A stretch of 64,000 nt of DNA. It comes from Streptacidiphilus rugosus AM-16 (lineage in GTDB: Bacteria; Actinomycetota; Actinomycetes; Streptomycetales; Streptomycetaceae). The translations under genes and the position numbers were made by a program. Position 1 is the first letter of the stretch; the number at the start of each line of letters is the position of its first letter. The notes below the pieces were generated by a model, which had not been told where the DNA came from, ran no database searches, and saw only the letters and a program-made list of their open reading frames with translations. The DNA lies in the NCBI RefSeq assembly GCF_000744655.1, contig NZ_JQMJ01000004.1, positions 5,146,001 to 5,210,000 of the forward strand, read 5' to 3'. Positions 1 through 8,382 of the stretch are shown piece by piece.

Positions 1-1857
1 CAGGACTGGCTCAAGAGCAACCTCGCCCGGATCTCCGCCCTGGTGCAGGGGCCGCGCAGCCTGGCGGCCGTCGCCGAGCTGGTCATGGACGAGCTGACAC
101 CGCTGGTCCACGCGCAGTTCGGCGCCTTCTACCTGGCCAGGGAGGGCGCGGACGGCGTCCGCCTGGTCCGGGTCGGCGCCTACGGGGCGCCCGAGGGACA
201 GGCCGTCAGTTTCCGGATCGGCGAGTCCCTGGTCGGGCAGTGCGCGCACAACCGACGCACACTGCTGATCGAGGACCTGCCGCCCGGCTACCTGACCATC
301 GCCTCCGGTGCGGGCAGCGCCGCGCCGGCCTCCCTGCTGCTGCTGCCGATCGTGATGGAGGACCAGCTGCTCGGCGTCGTCGAACTCGCTTCGCTGCGCC
401 CCTTCTCCCAGGTGCACCGGGACTTCCTCGACCAGGTCACCGACGCCCTGGGCGTCAACGTCAGCTCCCTGGTCGCCAACGCGCGCACCGACGAGCTGCT
501 CACCGAGTCGCGCCGACTGACCGTGGAACTGCAGTCCCGGCAGCAGGAGTTGCAGCGTTCCAACGCCGAGCTCCAGGAGAAGGCGGCGCTGCTGGCCGAC
601 CGCAACTCCGACATCGAGACGAAGAACCTGGAGATCGAACAGGCCCGGCAGGAGCTGGAGGAACGGGCCCACCAGCTGTCCACGGCGTCCATGTACAAGT
701 CGGAGTTCCTGGCCAACATGAGCCACGAGCTGCGCACCCCGCTGAACAGCCTGCTGGTGCTGGCCCAGCTCCTCGCCCAGAACCCCGGCGGCAATCTGAC
801 GGACAAACAGGTCGGCTACGCCACGGTGATCCACTCGGCCGGCTCGGACCTGCTGGAGCTGATCAACGACATCCTCGACCTGTCCAAGGTCGAGGCGGGC
901 AAGCTGAACGTGAACCCGGAGCCGTTCGCGCTGCGGCCGCTGCTGGACTCGCTGGAGAGCACCTTCCGGCCGCTGACCGCCGACAAGGCGCTGGAGTTCC
1001 GCGTCAGCACCGGCCCCGACCTGCCCGGCGAACTGGTCACCGACGAACAGCGGTTGCGGCAGATCCTGCGGAACCTGCTGTCGAACGCGGTCAAGTTCAC
1101 CGAGAGCGGCAGCGTCGAACTGCGCGTGGAACCGGTCGCGGCGGACTCCCTGCCCGAGGAACTGGCGGGCACGGAGCATGCGTTGGCCTTCCAGGTCACG
1201 GACACCGGCATCGGCATCGCCGACGAGCAACTGGACAGCATCTTCGGCGCCTTCCAGCAGGCCGACGGGACCACCTCCCGCCGCTACGGCGGCACCGGTC
1301 TCGGACTGTCGATCAGCCGCCAGATCGCCCGCCTGCTCGGCGGCGTCATCCAGGCCAGGAGCACCATCGGCGTGGGCAGCACCTTCACCCTGCTGCTGCC
1401 GGTCCGCCCCAGGCAGCAGCACACCGAGGCCGAACCGTCCGTCCCGCCCGAGCCCGCGCCGGAGGAGGCCAGGCTCGGCCACGACCTCGACGGCCGCACC
1501 GCGCTGGTCGTGGACGACGACGAGCGCAACGTGTTCGCGCTGGCCGGCCTGCTGGAACTGCACGGCGCGCGGGTGGTGCACGCGGGCGACGGCCAGGAGG
1601 GCGTCGACGTGCTGCGGGCCCGCGAGGACATCGACGTGGTGCTGATGGACCTGATGATGCCCGGACTCGACGGCTACGCGGCCACCCGGCGGATCCGGTC
1701 CGACCCCCGGTTCGCAGACCTGCCGATCATCGCGGTCACCGCCAAGGCCCTCCCCGGCGACCGCGACGAGATCCTCGAGGCAGGCGCGACGGACTACGTC
1801 GTCAAACCGGTCGACGCCGACGACCTCCTCGACCGGATCCGGCACCACCTGCGCTGA
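1..1857 (+). CDS. Hybrid sensor histidine kinase/response regulator, 5' truncated by the window edge
   Basis: The frame is open from base 1, so the true start and probably HAMP repeats lie outside the window. About 618 residues are visible. A GAF domain (about residues 15-155) is followed by a Glu/Gln/Leu-rich coiled coil (160-225). The HisKA H-box has the sequence FLANMSHELRTPLNS, with the phospho-acceptor His codon at base 724. An HATPase_c domain follows, with ILRNLLSNAVKFT as N-box and DTGIGIA and GGTGLGLSI as G-boxes. A C-terminal receiver domain has the acidic VDDDE pocket, the phospho-Asp in VVLMDLMMPGLDGYAA and the conserved Lys in YVVKPVD. The family autophosphorylates on His and relays to its own receiver, usually in the cytoplasm. 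The ligand is unknown. The neighbouring phosphatase is convergent, so an operon with it is excluded. Confidence 0.93.
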   Translation, partial: QDWLKSNLARISALVQGPRSLAAVAELVMDELTPLVHAQFGAFYLAREGADGVRLVRVGAYGAPEGQAVSFRIGESLVGQCAHNRRTLLIEDLPPGYLTIASGAGSAAPASLLLLPIVMEDQLLGVVELASLRPFSQVHRDFLDQVTDALGVNVSSLVANARTDELLTESRRLTVELQSRQQELQRSNAELQEKAALLADRNSDIETKNLEIEQARQELEERAHQLSTASMYKSEFLANMSHELRTPLNSLLVLAQLLAQNPGGNLTDKQVGYATVIHSAGSDLLELINDILDLSKVEAGKLNVNPEPFALRPLLDSLESTFRPLTADKALEFRVSTGPDLPGELVTDEQRLRQILRNLLSNAVKFTESGSVELRVEPVAADSLPEELAGTEHALAFQVTDTGIGIADEQLDSIFGAFQQADGTTSRRYGGTGLGLSISRQIARLLGGVIQARSTIGVGSTFTLLLPVRPRQQHTEAEPSVPPEPAPEEARLGHDLDGRTALVVDDDERNVFALAGLLELHGARVVHAGDGQEGVDVLRAREDIDVVLMDLMMPGLDGYAATRRIRSDPRFADLPIIAVTAKALPGDRDEILEAGATDYVVKPVDADDLLDRIRHHLR

Positions 1858-1873
1858 CCTGTGCCGGTCCGCG

Positions 1874-1892
1874 CCGGTCCGCTGCGGGCCGG
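1874..1892. terminator. Hairpin between convergent genes
   Basis: The 38-base gap between the convergent kinase and phosphatase genes holds an 8-base-pair stem with one G-T pair and a 3-base loop (arms CCGGTCCG and CGGGCCGG). There is no T tract, as is common in actinobacteria. A shared bidirectional terminator is an inference from position. Confidence 0.4.
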
Positions 1893-1895
1893 GGC

Positions 1896-4211
1896 TCAGC
1901 CGAGCCGGACCAGCACCAGGCTCGCGTCGTCGTCGGTGTCGCCGACGGCCGTGGCCAGCAGCGCGTCCGCCTGGGCCTCCAGATCCCCGTCCGGCTCCAG
2001 CGACTCGACGGTGCGGCCGAGCAGGGTCAGGGCCAGGTCCAGGGAGGAGTGGCGGCGTTCGATCAGGCCGTCGGTGAAGAGCAGCAGCAGGTCGCCGGCC
2101 CGGAGTTCGACCTGCGACTCCGCGTAGTCGGTCGCCGGCACCGCGCCCAGCAGCAGGTTGGGCGCCGACTCGAGCAGTCGGGTCCGCCCGTCCCGGAGCA
2201 GGAGGGCGGGCAGGTGGCCCGCGCTGGTCCAGCGCAGGATCCGGTCGGCGGGGTCGAAGTGCCCGCAGACGGCGGTGGCCGTGGGGTGCCCGCTGGTGCG
2301 CAGCGCCACCTCGTTGAGGGCGCGCATCAGCACGCCGGGCTCCGCCCCGGAGCAGGCCAGCCCGCGCAGCGCGTTGCGCAGCGCGACCATGCCGGTCGCC
2401 GCGTCGATGCCGTGCCCGGCGACGTCGCCGACGGCGATCATCACCCGCCGGTCGGGCAGGGCCAGCACGTCGTACCAGTCGCCGCCGACCCGGTACTCCT
2501 CCGCGGCGGGACGATAGCGGGCCGCGACCTCCAGCCCGGAGGAGGGCACGCCGAGGTCCGGCTGCTCGGGGACGATGGCCTGCTGCAGTTGGAGCGCGAG
2601 CCGGTGGCGCAGCGCCGCGTGCTCCTGCACCGAGCCGAGCCGGTCGAAGGTGGCCGCGAGCGCCTCCTGGGTCTGGTGCTGGGCCGAGACGTCCTGGAAG
2701 AAGCCGGTCAGTCCGGTCAGCGTCCCGTGCGTGAGCAGAGGCTCGGCGATGAGCCTGACATGGCGTGCGCCGCCGTCGGAACGCGGGAAGCGGAGCACGC
2801 CGCTGACGCCGTCGAGGTTGCCGGTCAGCGCCTCCAGCATCCGGCTCAGCTCCGGGCGGTCCTCCGGCACCAACAGGCCGGTGAGCCGCTCGAGCGGCAC
2901 CGGCTCCGCGTCGGCGGGCAGCCCGAGCAGCGGCGCGACCAGCTCGCTCCACTGGGTCACCCCGCGGGCCGTGTCGTCCTCGAAGGCGGCGAGGGACCCC
3001 AGCCGGCCGGCTCGCTTGAGCACGGAGAAGCTGTGGTCCCTGCCCTCCGCGTGCCACAGCACGATGCAGCGCTCGGAGGAGACGGTGAGCACCCGGACGT
3101 TCAGCATCGGCGCGGTGTGCGGCTGCCGCGTGAGCGGCAACCGCTCCGCGCGCTGCACGTATCCCTGCCGGTAGGCGTCGGCGACCAGCGCGGTCAGGTC
3201 GTCGGCCGCGGCGGGCAGCACGTGCGCCAGGGGCCGTCCTACCGGACGGGGTACACCGCTGCTCATCCGGTGCGCGGCCGCGTTCATGTTCTCCACGAAC
3301 AACGTCGGCGGCGCTCCGTCGGGCGCGGACCGGCTGCGCCGCAGTGTCATGGCCGGTTCGGCCAGCAGATCCAGCGCCGCGGCCAGCACCGGCAACGAGG
3401 CCCCGGGGTCGGTCACGTTCTCCAGGCCCGCCAGGACCCGGGCGAGCACCTCGACCAGGCTGATCACACGGCGGCGCAGCTCACGGTCGAGCTCGTGCGG
3501 CGCACGCCAGGACAGCAGCACGACGCCCGCCGAGTGGCCCTCGTGACGCAACGGCAGCAGCGCACGGGCGGCCGCACGGTCCGGCCCTGGCAGCTCTTCT
3601 GCATCGGAGACGCCCTTTGGCAACCAGAGCGGTGTCTCGTCGCGCAGCGCCTGTTGCGGAAGCCCGCGCCACTGCGGCGGGATCTGCGACCACTGCGCCA
3701 GGACGAGCGGCGGGAACCCGGCCGCACCGGCCAGGCGCAGGCAGTCGCCGGCGGTGCGCCGCCACAGCAGCAGGCTCCTGACCCCCAGCGGCCGCAGCTC
3801 GCCGAGCACGGTCGCGGCCACCTCGTCCAGGTCGCCGTCGACCTCCGCCGCGCTGGCGACGCGCCGTCGGGCACGCGGTCCGGGCAGGGCCTGGCCCTCG
3901 TTCGAGGCCGCGTCGGCGACCTCCGCGCCGCAGGCGCCGTTGACGATGTCGGCCGCCAGGTCCGCGACGGCGAGCCCCGCCCCGGCGGCCAGCCTGACCA
4001 GCGACTCCGCTGCTATCGCGGGCTCCACGGCCTGCTGGGCGACCAGCACGCCGGTGGCGACGTCCAGCAGGTGGCGGCGCCGGATGTGAGCCAGTTCGGC
4101 GGCCAGGTCCAGGTTCGCCCTGGCGGTGGGCATACGTGGGTCCTGGGGTCCGGGGTCCTGCCGCCCGGTGTCCGCGCCGGATCCGTGCACGGTCCCGCCG
4201 TTCCGAGACAT
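1896..4211 (-). CDS. ANTAR/GAF/PAS protein with SpoIIE-type PP2C phosphatase domain
   Basis: The protein has 771 residues. The start at 4211 is chosen over an upstream ATG at 4241 because GGAGGAGG lies just before it. The N-terminus (about 30-95) resembles an ANTAR helix bundle (ELAHIRRRHLLDVATGVLVAQ). A GAF-like region (about 100-250) and two PAS-like regions follow. The last 200 residues are a PPM/SpoIIE phosphatase with metal-binding motifs GGDWYDV, VGDVAGHGIDA, FTDGLIE and DDDASLV. Such proteins dephosphorylate anti-sigma-factor antagonists in partner-switching circuits controlled by small-molecule sensing. No anti-sigma factor or antagonist is encoded nearby, so the target is unknown. 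The ANTAR-like helices could bind RNA, but the usual aromatic and Ala pattern is not clear. Confidence 0.88.
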   Translation of the reverse strand: MSRNGGTVHGSGADTGRQDPGPQDPRMPTARANLDLAAELAHIRRRHLLDVATGVLVAQQAVEPAIAAESLVRLAAGAGLAVADLAADIVNGACGAEVADAASNEGQALPGPRARRRVASAAEVDGDLDEVAATVLGELRPLGVRSLLLWRRTAGDCLRLAGAAGFPPLVLAQWSQIPPQWRGLPQQALRDETPLWLPKGVSDAEELPGPDRAAARALLPLRHEGHSAGVVLLSWRAPHELDRELRRRVISLVEVLARVLAGLENVTDPGASLPVLAAALDLLAEPAMTLRRSRSAPDGAPPTLFVENMNAAAHRMSSGVPRPVGRPLAHVLPAAADDLTALVADAYRQGYVQRAERLPLTRQPHTAPMLNVRVLTVSSERCIVLWHAEGRDHSFSVLKRAGRLGSLAAFEDDTARGVTQWSELVAPLLGLPADAEPVPLERLTGLLVPEDRPELSRMLEALTGNLDGVSGVLRFPRSDGGARHVRLIAEPLLTHGTLTGLTGFFQDVSAQHQTQEALAATFDRLGSVQEHAALRHRLALQLQQAIVPEQPDLGVPSSGLEVAARYRPAAEEYRVGGDWYDVLALPDRRVMIAVGDVAGHGIDAATGMVALRNALRGLACSGAEPGVLMRALNEVALRTSGHPTATAVCGHFDPADRILRWTSAGHLPALLLRDGRTRLLESAPNLLLGAVPATDYAESQVELRAGDLLLLFTDGLIERRHSSLDLALTLLGRTVESLEPDGDLEAQADALLATAVGDTDDDASLVLVRLG

Positions 4212-4308
4212 GAGACCTCCTCCCCCGCCCGCAGGGTCCACCTGTCCAGTCTCCTCCGCGTATGCCCAGGTGGCGCGTCGCTACGCAGGCGGCAGCGACG
4301 CCGACATG

Positions 4309-4350
4309 CGGCCGGCCGCGCACCCGGTCCGTCGGGGGCGCGGCCGGCCG
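4309..4350 (-). terminator. Strong hairpin downstream of the lipase gene
   Basis: Perfect 13-base inverted arms (CGGCCGGCCGCGC and its complement at 4338-4350) flank a 16-base loop that can add three more pairs. It lies about 50 bases after the lipase stop and before the start of the divergently placed phosphatase gene, so it most likely ends lipase transcription. Confidence 0.6.
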
Positions 4351-4399
4351 GACCCGGCGAGCAGCACGGTCGCCGGGAGCGCGGGGGCGGGCAGGGGTG

Positions 4400-5737
4400 T
4401 CAGGAGCCCGGCGTCACCGCCTCCGGGGTGAGCGAGTTGCCCGCCGCGATCCGGCCGCAGTTCGAGGGGGCCGCCTTGCCCGCGAAGCGGTCGCCCAACC
4501 AGCCGAGCGCGAGCGGCGCCCAGGCCGCGGCCGTCCCGACATGGCTGAGCAGGTCGAACTGCTGGTACTGCAGCGTCTCGCCAGAGGCGCAGTACTGACG
4601 GGCGAGCGCGCGCACGTCTCCGGCGACCATGACGCCGTCACCGGTGCCGATGCCGGAGACGTTGCTGAAGGTGCCCTCGAAGACGCCTCCGTCGCCCTGC
4701 CCGATGTAGCCGGGGACGGTCGGGGAGGCGGCGGAGCCGAGGTTGATCCGGTTCACCGCGTTGACGAACGCGGGCACCGAGTCGGGGTTCGCGTACTGCG
4801 GCTTGGCCATCTTCTTCCAGGTCAGCCCCGGGTAGCGGCCCAGCGCGCCGACGATCGAGGCGTGCTGGGTGGCGTTGTAGACCTGCAGCCCGTAGCTGTT
4901 CAGGTAGGGCGTGAGGTCGATGCCGAAGGACCGGCTGACGCCGATCAGTGCCATCGGGATGACACCGGTCCAGACCAGGGAGCCGTCGACGTACTTGAGG
5001 TTGTGCGCCGGGTCCACCAGCAGGCCGCCCTCGGCGAAGCCGACCAGCCTGCGGTTGACCTCGGGCGCGTACGCGGGCGCCATCGCGGCCGCCCAGTCGG
5101 TGGCGATCGCCCCGCCGGAGTAGCCCTCCAGGCCGAACTCGGTGTCCGCGGTCAGCCCGGTGTCCGCGGCCGAGGTGGCGGCCCGGATCGAGTCCAGTGT
5201 CGCGGCGCCGTACTCGGGGCCGGCCGCGAAGTCGGCCTTCTGCCCCTCGGTGTCCGGGATGACGACGTTGTAGCCCTCCAGCAGCAGCGGGGCCAGGAAG
5301 AGCGCCTCGGCGTTCGGGATCACGCCGCCCAGCGTGACGTCGCCGGCGATGGCGCGGGAGGGGCTGTCCGCGGGGTCCAGCGAGTCGTAGAACGACTGGT
5401 AGGACACCGCCTTCCCACTCTGTCCGGTCAGGCTGCGCACCACCGAGGTCACATTTGCGACCGGACGCCCCTGCGCGTCGACGGAGCGGTAGAGGAGCTG
5501 GATCACCTTCAACGGCGTGGGCACGCCGAGGACGTGGTACTGCAGCGTGCGTTCCTTCAGCACCGCGCCGGGCGCGTACGAGGCGAGCGGCGCGCTCCCG
5601 TCGTACGTGTAGAACGAGTCGTCCGTCGCGGCCGTCGTCGAGGTGGTCGCGGCGGCGTGGGCGGTGGCGGCCGGAGCGACGGCGGCGGTCATCGTGGCGA
5701 CGACGGCGGTGGCCAGCAGGCGAGCGGCTCTGGACAT
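4400..5737 (-). CDS. Secretory lipase (LIP family)
   Basis: The protein has 445 residues from the ATG at 5737, which has GGGGGA six bases upstream; a longer frame to 5809 would remove the signal peptide from the N-terminus. Residues 1-30 are a Sec signal peptide (Arg, hydrophobic stretch, then AHAA cleavage region). The mature part matches the secretory lipase family of alpha/beta hydrolases, with the nucleophile elbow in LEGYSGGAIATDW and a long lid-like insertion. The family cleaves ester bonds of lipids outside the cell. It is a single-gene unit with a strong hairpin downstream and a small inverted repeat in its promoter region. Substrate specificity cannot be told from sequence. Confidence 0.9.
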   Translation of the reverse strand: MSRAARLLATAVVATMTAAVAPAATAHAAATTSTTAATDDSFYTYDGSAPLASYAPGAVLKERTLQYHVLGVPTPLKVIQLLYRSVDAQGRPVANVTSVVRSLTGQSGKAVSYQSFYDSLDPADSPSRAIAGDVTLGGVIPNAEALFLAPLLLEGYNVVIPDTEGQKADFAAGPEYGAATLDSIRAATSAADTGLTADTEFGLEGYSGGAIATDWAAAMAPAYAPEVNRRLVGFAEGGLLVDPAHNLKYVDGSLVWTGVIPMALIGVSRSFGIDLTPYLNSYGLQVYNATQHASIVGALGRYPGLTWKKMAKPQYANPDSVPAFVNAVNRINLGSAASPTVPGYIGQGDGGVFEGTFSNVSGIGTGDGVMVAGDVRALARQYCASGETLQYQQFDLLSHVGTAAAWAPLALGWLGDRFAGKAAPSNCGRIAAGNSLTPEAVTPGS

Positions 5738-5790
5738 GTGTCCCCCAGGTTCGTGAAACGGATCACAGATGGACCTGACGCCGGAGTAAG

Positions 5791-5804
5791 TTACCGCGTG
5801 GTAA
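5791..5804. promoter_or_regulatory. Small inverted repeat upstream of the lipase gene
   Basis: TTACC-GCGT-GGTAA is a perfect 5-base inverted repeat 54 bases before the lipase start. Its place fits an operator. No regulator for it can be named. Confidence 0.3.
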
Positions 5805-5859
5805 GGCACATGCCCAGAGGTCCGGCACGACTTTCTTCAACGAGGCCGCCTGCCTCCGG

Positions 5860-6528
5860 TCACGCGGCGAGCAGCAGGGCGGCGACCGCCTCGGGGGCCT
5901 CCCGCATGGCGTTGTGAGCCGTGGGAAGGGTGTGCACCCGCCATTCGGGATCGGCCTGGAGCCGGGTCCGAAGTGGGGCGAAGGGGGTCCGGTCCTCCCA
6001 GCCCGAGCAGTAGACGAACTCCCGGCGCGGAACCGCGGCGACCGCCCCCGTCAGCCGGATCGTCTGCAGCAGGGAGGCCAGCGGATGGGGCCGGCGACGC
6101 GGATCGCCTCCCTCCGGCGGACGGGTGGCGTAGCCGGTGGACGCGGCGCCGGCGACGAACGCCTGCCGGTACTGCTCGCTCGTCGAGGACCAGCACGACT
6201 CGCCGTCCCGCGGCACGTAGGCGTCAAGGGCCACCAGCCGCGAGACCCGGCCCGCCGCGCGATCGGCCGCGGCGGCGATCACCATCCCGCCGTAGCTGTG
6301 GCCGACCAGCGTCACCTCGTCGAGCCCGGCGCGGTCGAAGAGCCGCACGACGTCACCGGCATGCGTGTCGAGGTCGGCCGTCGCGACCGTCTCCGGGTCG
6401 TCGTCCGGCCGCAGACCGGTGAGCGTCAGCGCGTGCACGGCGTGCCCGGCACGCTCCAGCAGCGGCACCACCGTCTCGAACGACCAGGATCCGTGCCAGG
6501 CGCCGGGCACCAGGACGAACGTCGCCAT
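5860..6528 (-). CDS. Alpha/beta hydrolase (esterase-like)
   Basis: The protein has 222 residues and no signal peptide. It begins with the beta-strand and oxyanion motif FVLVPGAWHGSWSFE and has the nucleophile elbow VGHSYGGMV. The catalytic His is likely in the C-terminal PTAHNAMREAPE. The length and motif order match the small salicylate-esterase/hydroxynitrile-lyase-like hydrolases common in actinobacteria. GGGAGAG precedes the start. It diverges from an AraC-type regulator gene with an 87-base spacer, so that regulator may control it. Substrate unknown. Confidence 0.88.
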   Translation of the reverse strand: MATFVLVPGAWHGSWSFETVVPLLERAGHAVHALTLTGLRPDDDPETVATADLDTHAGDVVRLFDRAGLDEVTLVGHSYGGMVIAAAADRAAGRVSRLVALDAYVPRDGESCWSSTSEQYRQAFVAGAASTGYATRPPEGGDPRRRPHPLASLLQTIRLTGAVAAVPRREFVYCSGWEDRTPFAPLRTRLQADPEWRVHTLPTAHNAMREAPEAVAALLLAA

Positions 6529-6615
6529 GGGTTCTCTCCCTCTCCGAGGACAACTTCCCTTGCAGGCAGTCTCATCGGCGCACGGCGTGGCTCACGACCG
6601 ATACCCTGCCAGGCG

Positions 6616-7404
6616 ATGCCCGTTCGCCGCCAAGCTCCCCCGACCGCACCGGTGACGTCACAGCTGTGGCCCTCCGGCGGGCGCCATCTCTGGACGTCGG
6701 GCGGAGCCGGCGCCGCGGAGTCGCACCCGCGCGGACACCTGGTGTACGCGGCGAGCGGCGTCCTGGCCCTGCACACCGAGCGCGGCACCTCGATCGTCCC
6801 CGCCGACCGGGTCGCCTGGACCCCCGCCGGGTTCACGCACCGCCACCGCGCGCACGGTGACACCGACATGCGGATCGTCTTCCTCCCGCCGTCCCTGGCC
6901 CGGCTCGTGCCGGACCGGCCCGTGGTCTTCCTCGCCTCCGACCTCGCCCGCGAGGTGCTGCTCGCGCTGACCGGCCCCGGCGACGACGGCGCCGCCCCCG
7001 GGCGTAGCGCCCCGGCACGCGCGCGCCTGCTGCGGATCCTGGTCGACGAACTGCACGAAGCGGCCGAACAGCCGCTGCACCTGCCGGATCCGAGGGACGA
7101 CCGGCTGCGGGCCGTCGCCCGGCTGCTGCACGAGGACCCGGCCGACAACTCCACCCTCGCCGAGCTCGGGCGGACGATCGGGGCGAGCACCCGCACCCTC
7201 AGCCGGCTGTTCCGGGACGAACTCGGCATGACCTTCTACGAGTGGCGCACCCAGTTGCGCGTCCACCATGCCCTGGTGCTCCTCGCGGAGGGCCACGACA
7301 CCGTGCGCACCGCGCACGCCTGCGGGTGGGCCAACCCCAGCAGCTTCATCACCGCGTTCGCCGACATCATCGGAACGACCCCGGGCCGCTACCGGAAGGG
7401 CTGA
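6616..7404 (+). CDS. AraC-family transcriptional regulator with N-terminal cupin
   Basis: The protein has 262 residues from the ATG at 6616; an in-frame extension upstream reads antisense through the hydrolase and is not credible. Residues 30-110 form an AraC-type cupin effector domain (HLVYAASGVLALHTERGT, then RVAWTPAGFTHRHRAHG). Residues 165-260 carry two helix-turn-helix motifs ending in the family signature ANPSSFITAFADIIGTTPGRYRKG. A TACCCT element lies eight bases before the start, which could be a -10 box of a short-leader transcript. Divergence from the hydrolase suggests local control. Effector unknown. Confidence 0.9.
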   Translation: MPVRRQAPPTAPVTSQLWPSGGRHLWTSGGAGAAESHPRGHLVYAASGVLALHTERGTSIVPADRVAWTPAGFTHRHRAHGDTDMRIVFLPPSLARLVPDRPVVFLASDLAREVLLALTGPGDDGAAPGRSAPARARLLRILVDELHEAAEQPLHLPDPRDDRLRAVARLLHEDPADNSTLAELGRTIGASTRTLSRLFRDELGMTFYEWRTQLRVHHALVLLAEGHDTVRTAHACGWANPSSFITAFADIIGTTPGRYRKG

Positions 7405-7420
7405 CCGCCGGGGCGACAGG

Positions 7421-7432
7421 GCATGTACATGC
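7421..7432. repeat. 12-base perfect palindrome
   Basis: GCATGTACATGC lies 17 bases after the AraC-type gene in the 147-base gap before the molybdenum hydroxylase genes. It could be a regulator site or part of a terminator. Chance occurrence is possible. Confidence 0.3.
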
Positions 7433-7486
7433 GCTGGTCGATCCACCAGTTCGGGGTCCGCGGCTTGGTGCGCCCGCCCACTCGTT

Positions 7487-7501
7487 CGCCCCGGTCGGGC
7501 G
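7487..7501 (+). terminator. Hairpin after the AraC-type gene
   Basis: A 5-base-pair stem (CGCCC, loop CGGTC, GGGCG) is followed by TTGCTTCAAT. It lies between the regulator and the molybdenum hydroxylase operon. A weak terminator is plausible. Confidence 0.35.
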
Positions 7502-7551
7502 TTGCTTCAATCGCCGTGTCGAGCTCCTGACGACGAGGACGGTGGTGGCAG

Positions 7552-8382
7552 GTGGACCTGAACACGGTGGTGGAGTGGCGCGACGCGCGGCAGCGCGACG
7601 CCTGGCGTCCCGGCGACGCCTGGCTCGGCGGCGGCACGTACCTCTTCTCCGAGCCGCAGCCGCAGCTGCGCCGGCTCATCGACCTCAGCCGGCTCGGCTG
7701 GGACCCGGTGCGGCTGACTCCTGCGGGCGACCTGGAGATCGCCGCGACCTGCACGATCGCCCAGCTCTCGCGCTTCGCCCAGGGCCAGGACTGGCCCGCG
7801 GCGCCGCTGTTCGAGCAGTGCTGCCGCGCCTTCCTGGCCTCGTGGAAGATCTGGAACATGGCCACCGTCGGCGGGAACCTGTGCAACGGCCTGCCGGCCG
7901 GTCCGATGATCTCGCTCACCGCCGCCCTCGACGGCGTCTGCCGACTGCAGTCGCAGTCCGGTTCGTTCCGGGAGGTGCCGGTCGCGGACTTCGTCGTCGG
8001 CGCCGGGGTCAAGGTGCTCGAACCGGGCGAACTGCTGCGCTCGATCACCGTCCCGGCCCGGACGCTCGCCGCCAGGACCGCCTTCCGACAGGCCTCGCTC
8101 TACGGACTGGGCCGCTCGGGGGCGCTGCTCGTCGGCGCCCGCGACCCGATCGACGGCGAGCTGACGCTGACGGTCACCGCCGCCACGGTGCGGCCGATCC
8201 GGTTCCGCTTCGCCCTGCCGCCCAACGCCGAGGCGGTGCACGAGGCGCTGGAGCTCGGCATCGCGTCCGAGGACTACTTCGACGACATCCACGGCCTGCC
8301 GGCCTGGCGGCGGCACATGACCTTCCGCTTCGCCGAGGAGATCCGCAGGGAACTGATCGACTGCCAGGAGGCCGACAGATGA
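7552..8382 (+). CDS. FAD-binding subunit of a xanthine dehydrogenase-family molybdenum hydroxylase
   Basis: The protein has 276 residues from a GTG start. It matches the vanillyl-alcohol-oxidase-type FAD domain of the CO/xanthine dehydrogenase medium subunit. Seen are the flavin-contact motif AWLGGGTYLFSE near the N-terminus and the second motif KIWNMATVGGNLCNGLPAGPMISLTAAL around residue 100. A C-terminal CO_deh_flav_C-like region follows. It would pass electrons from the iron-sulphur centres to FAD and on to NAD or another acceptor. The next gene overlaps by four bases (ATGA), so the two subunits are translationally coupled. No Mo-cofactor insertion chaperone (XdhC type) is present in the window. 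Confidence 0.88.
   Translation: MDLNTVVEWRDARQRDAWRPGDAWLGGGTYLFSEPQPQLRRLIDLSRLGWDPVRLTPAGDLEIAATCTIAQLSRFAQGQDWPAAPLFEQCCRAFLASWKIWNMATVGGNLCNGLPAGPMISLTAALDGVCRLQSQSGSFREVPVADFVVGAGVKVLEPGELLRSITVPARTLAARTAFRQASLYGLGRSGALLVGARDPIDGELTLTVTAATVRPIRFRFALPPNAEAVHEALELGIASEDYFDDIHGLPAWRRHMTFRFAEEIRRELIDCQEADR

Noticed and set aside
240..4598. Very long open frames overlapping the kinase and phosphatase genes
   Set aside because: They are Arg/Pro/Gly-rich, match no family and run through genes with clear domains; they are a result of high GC codon bias.
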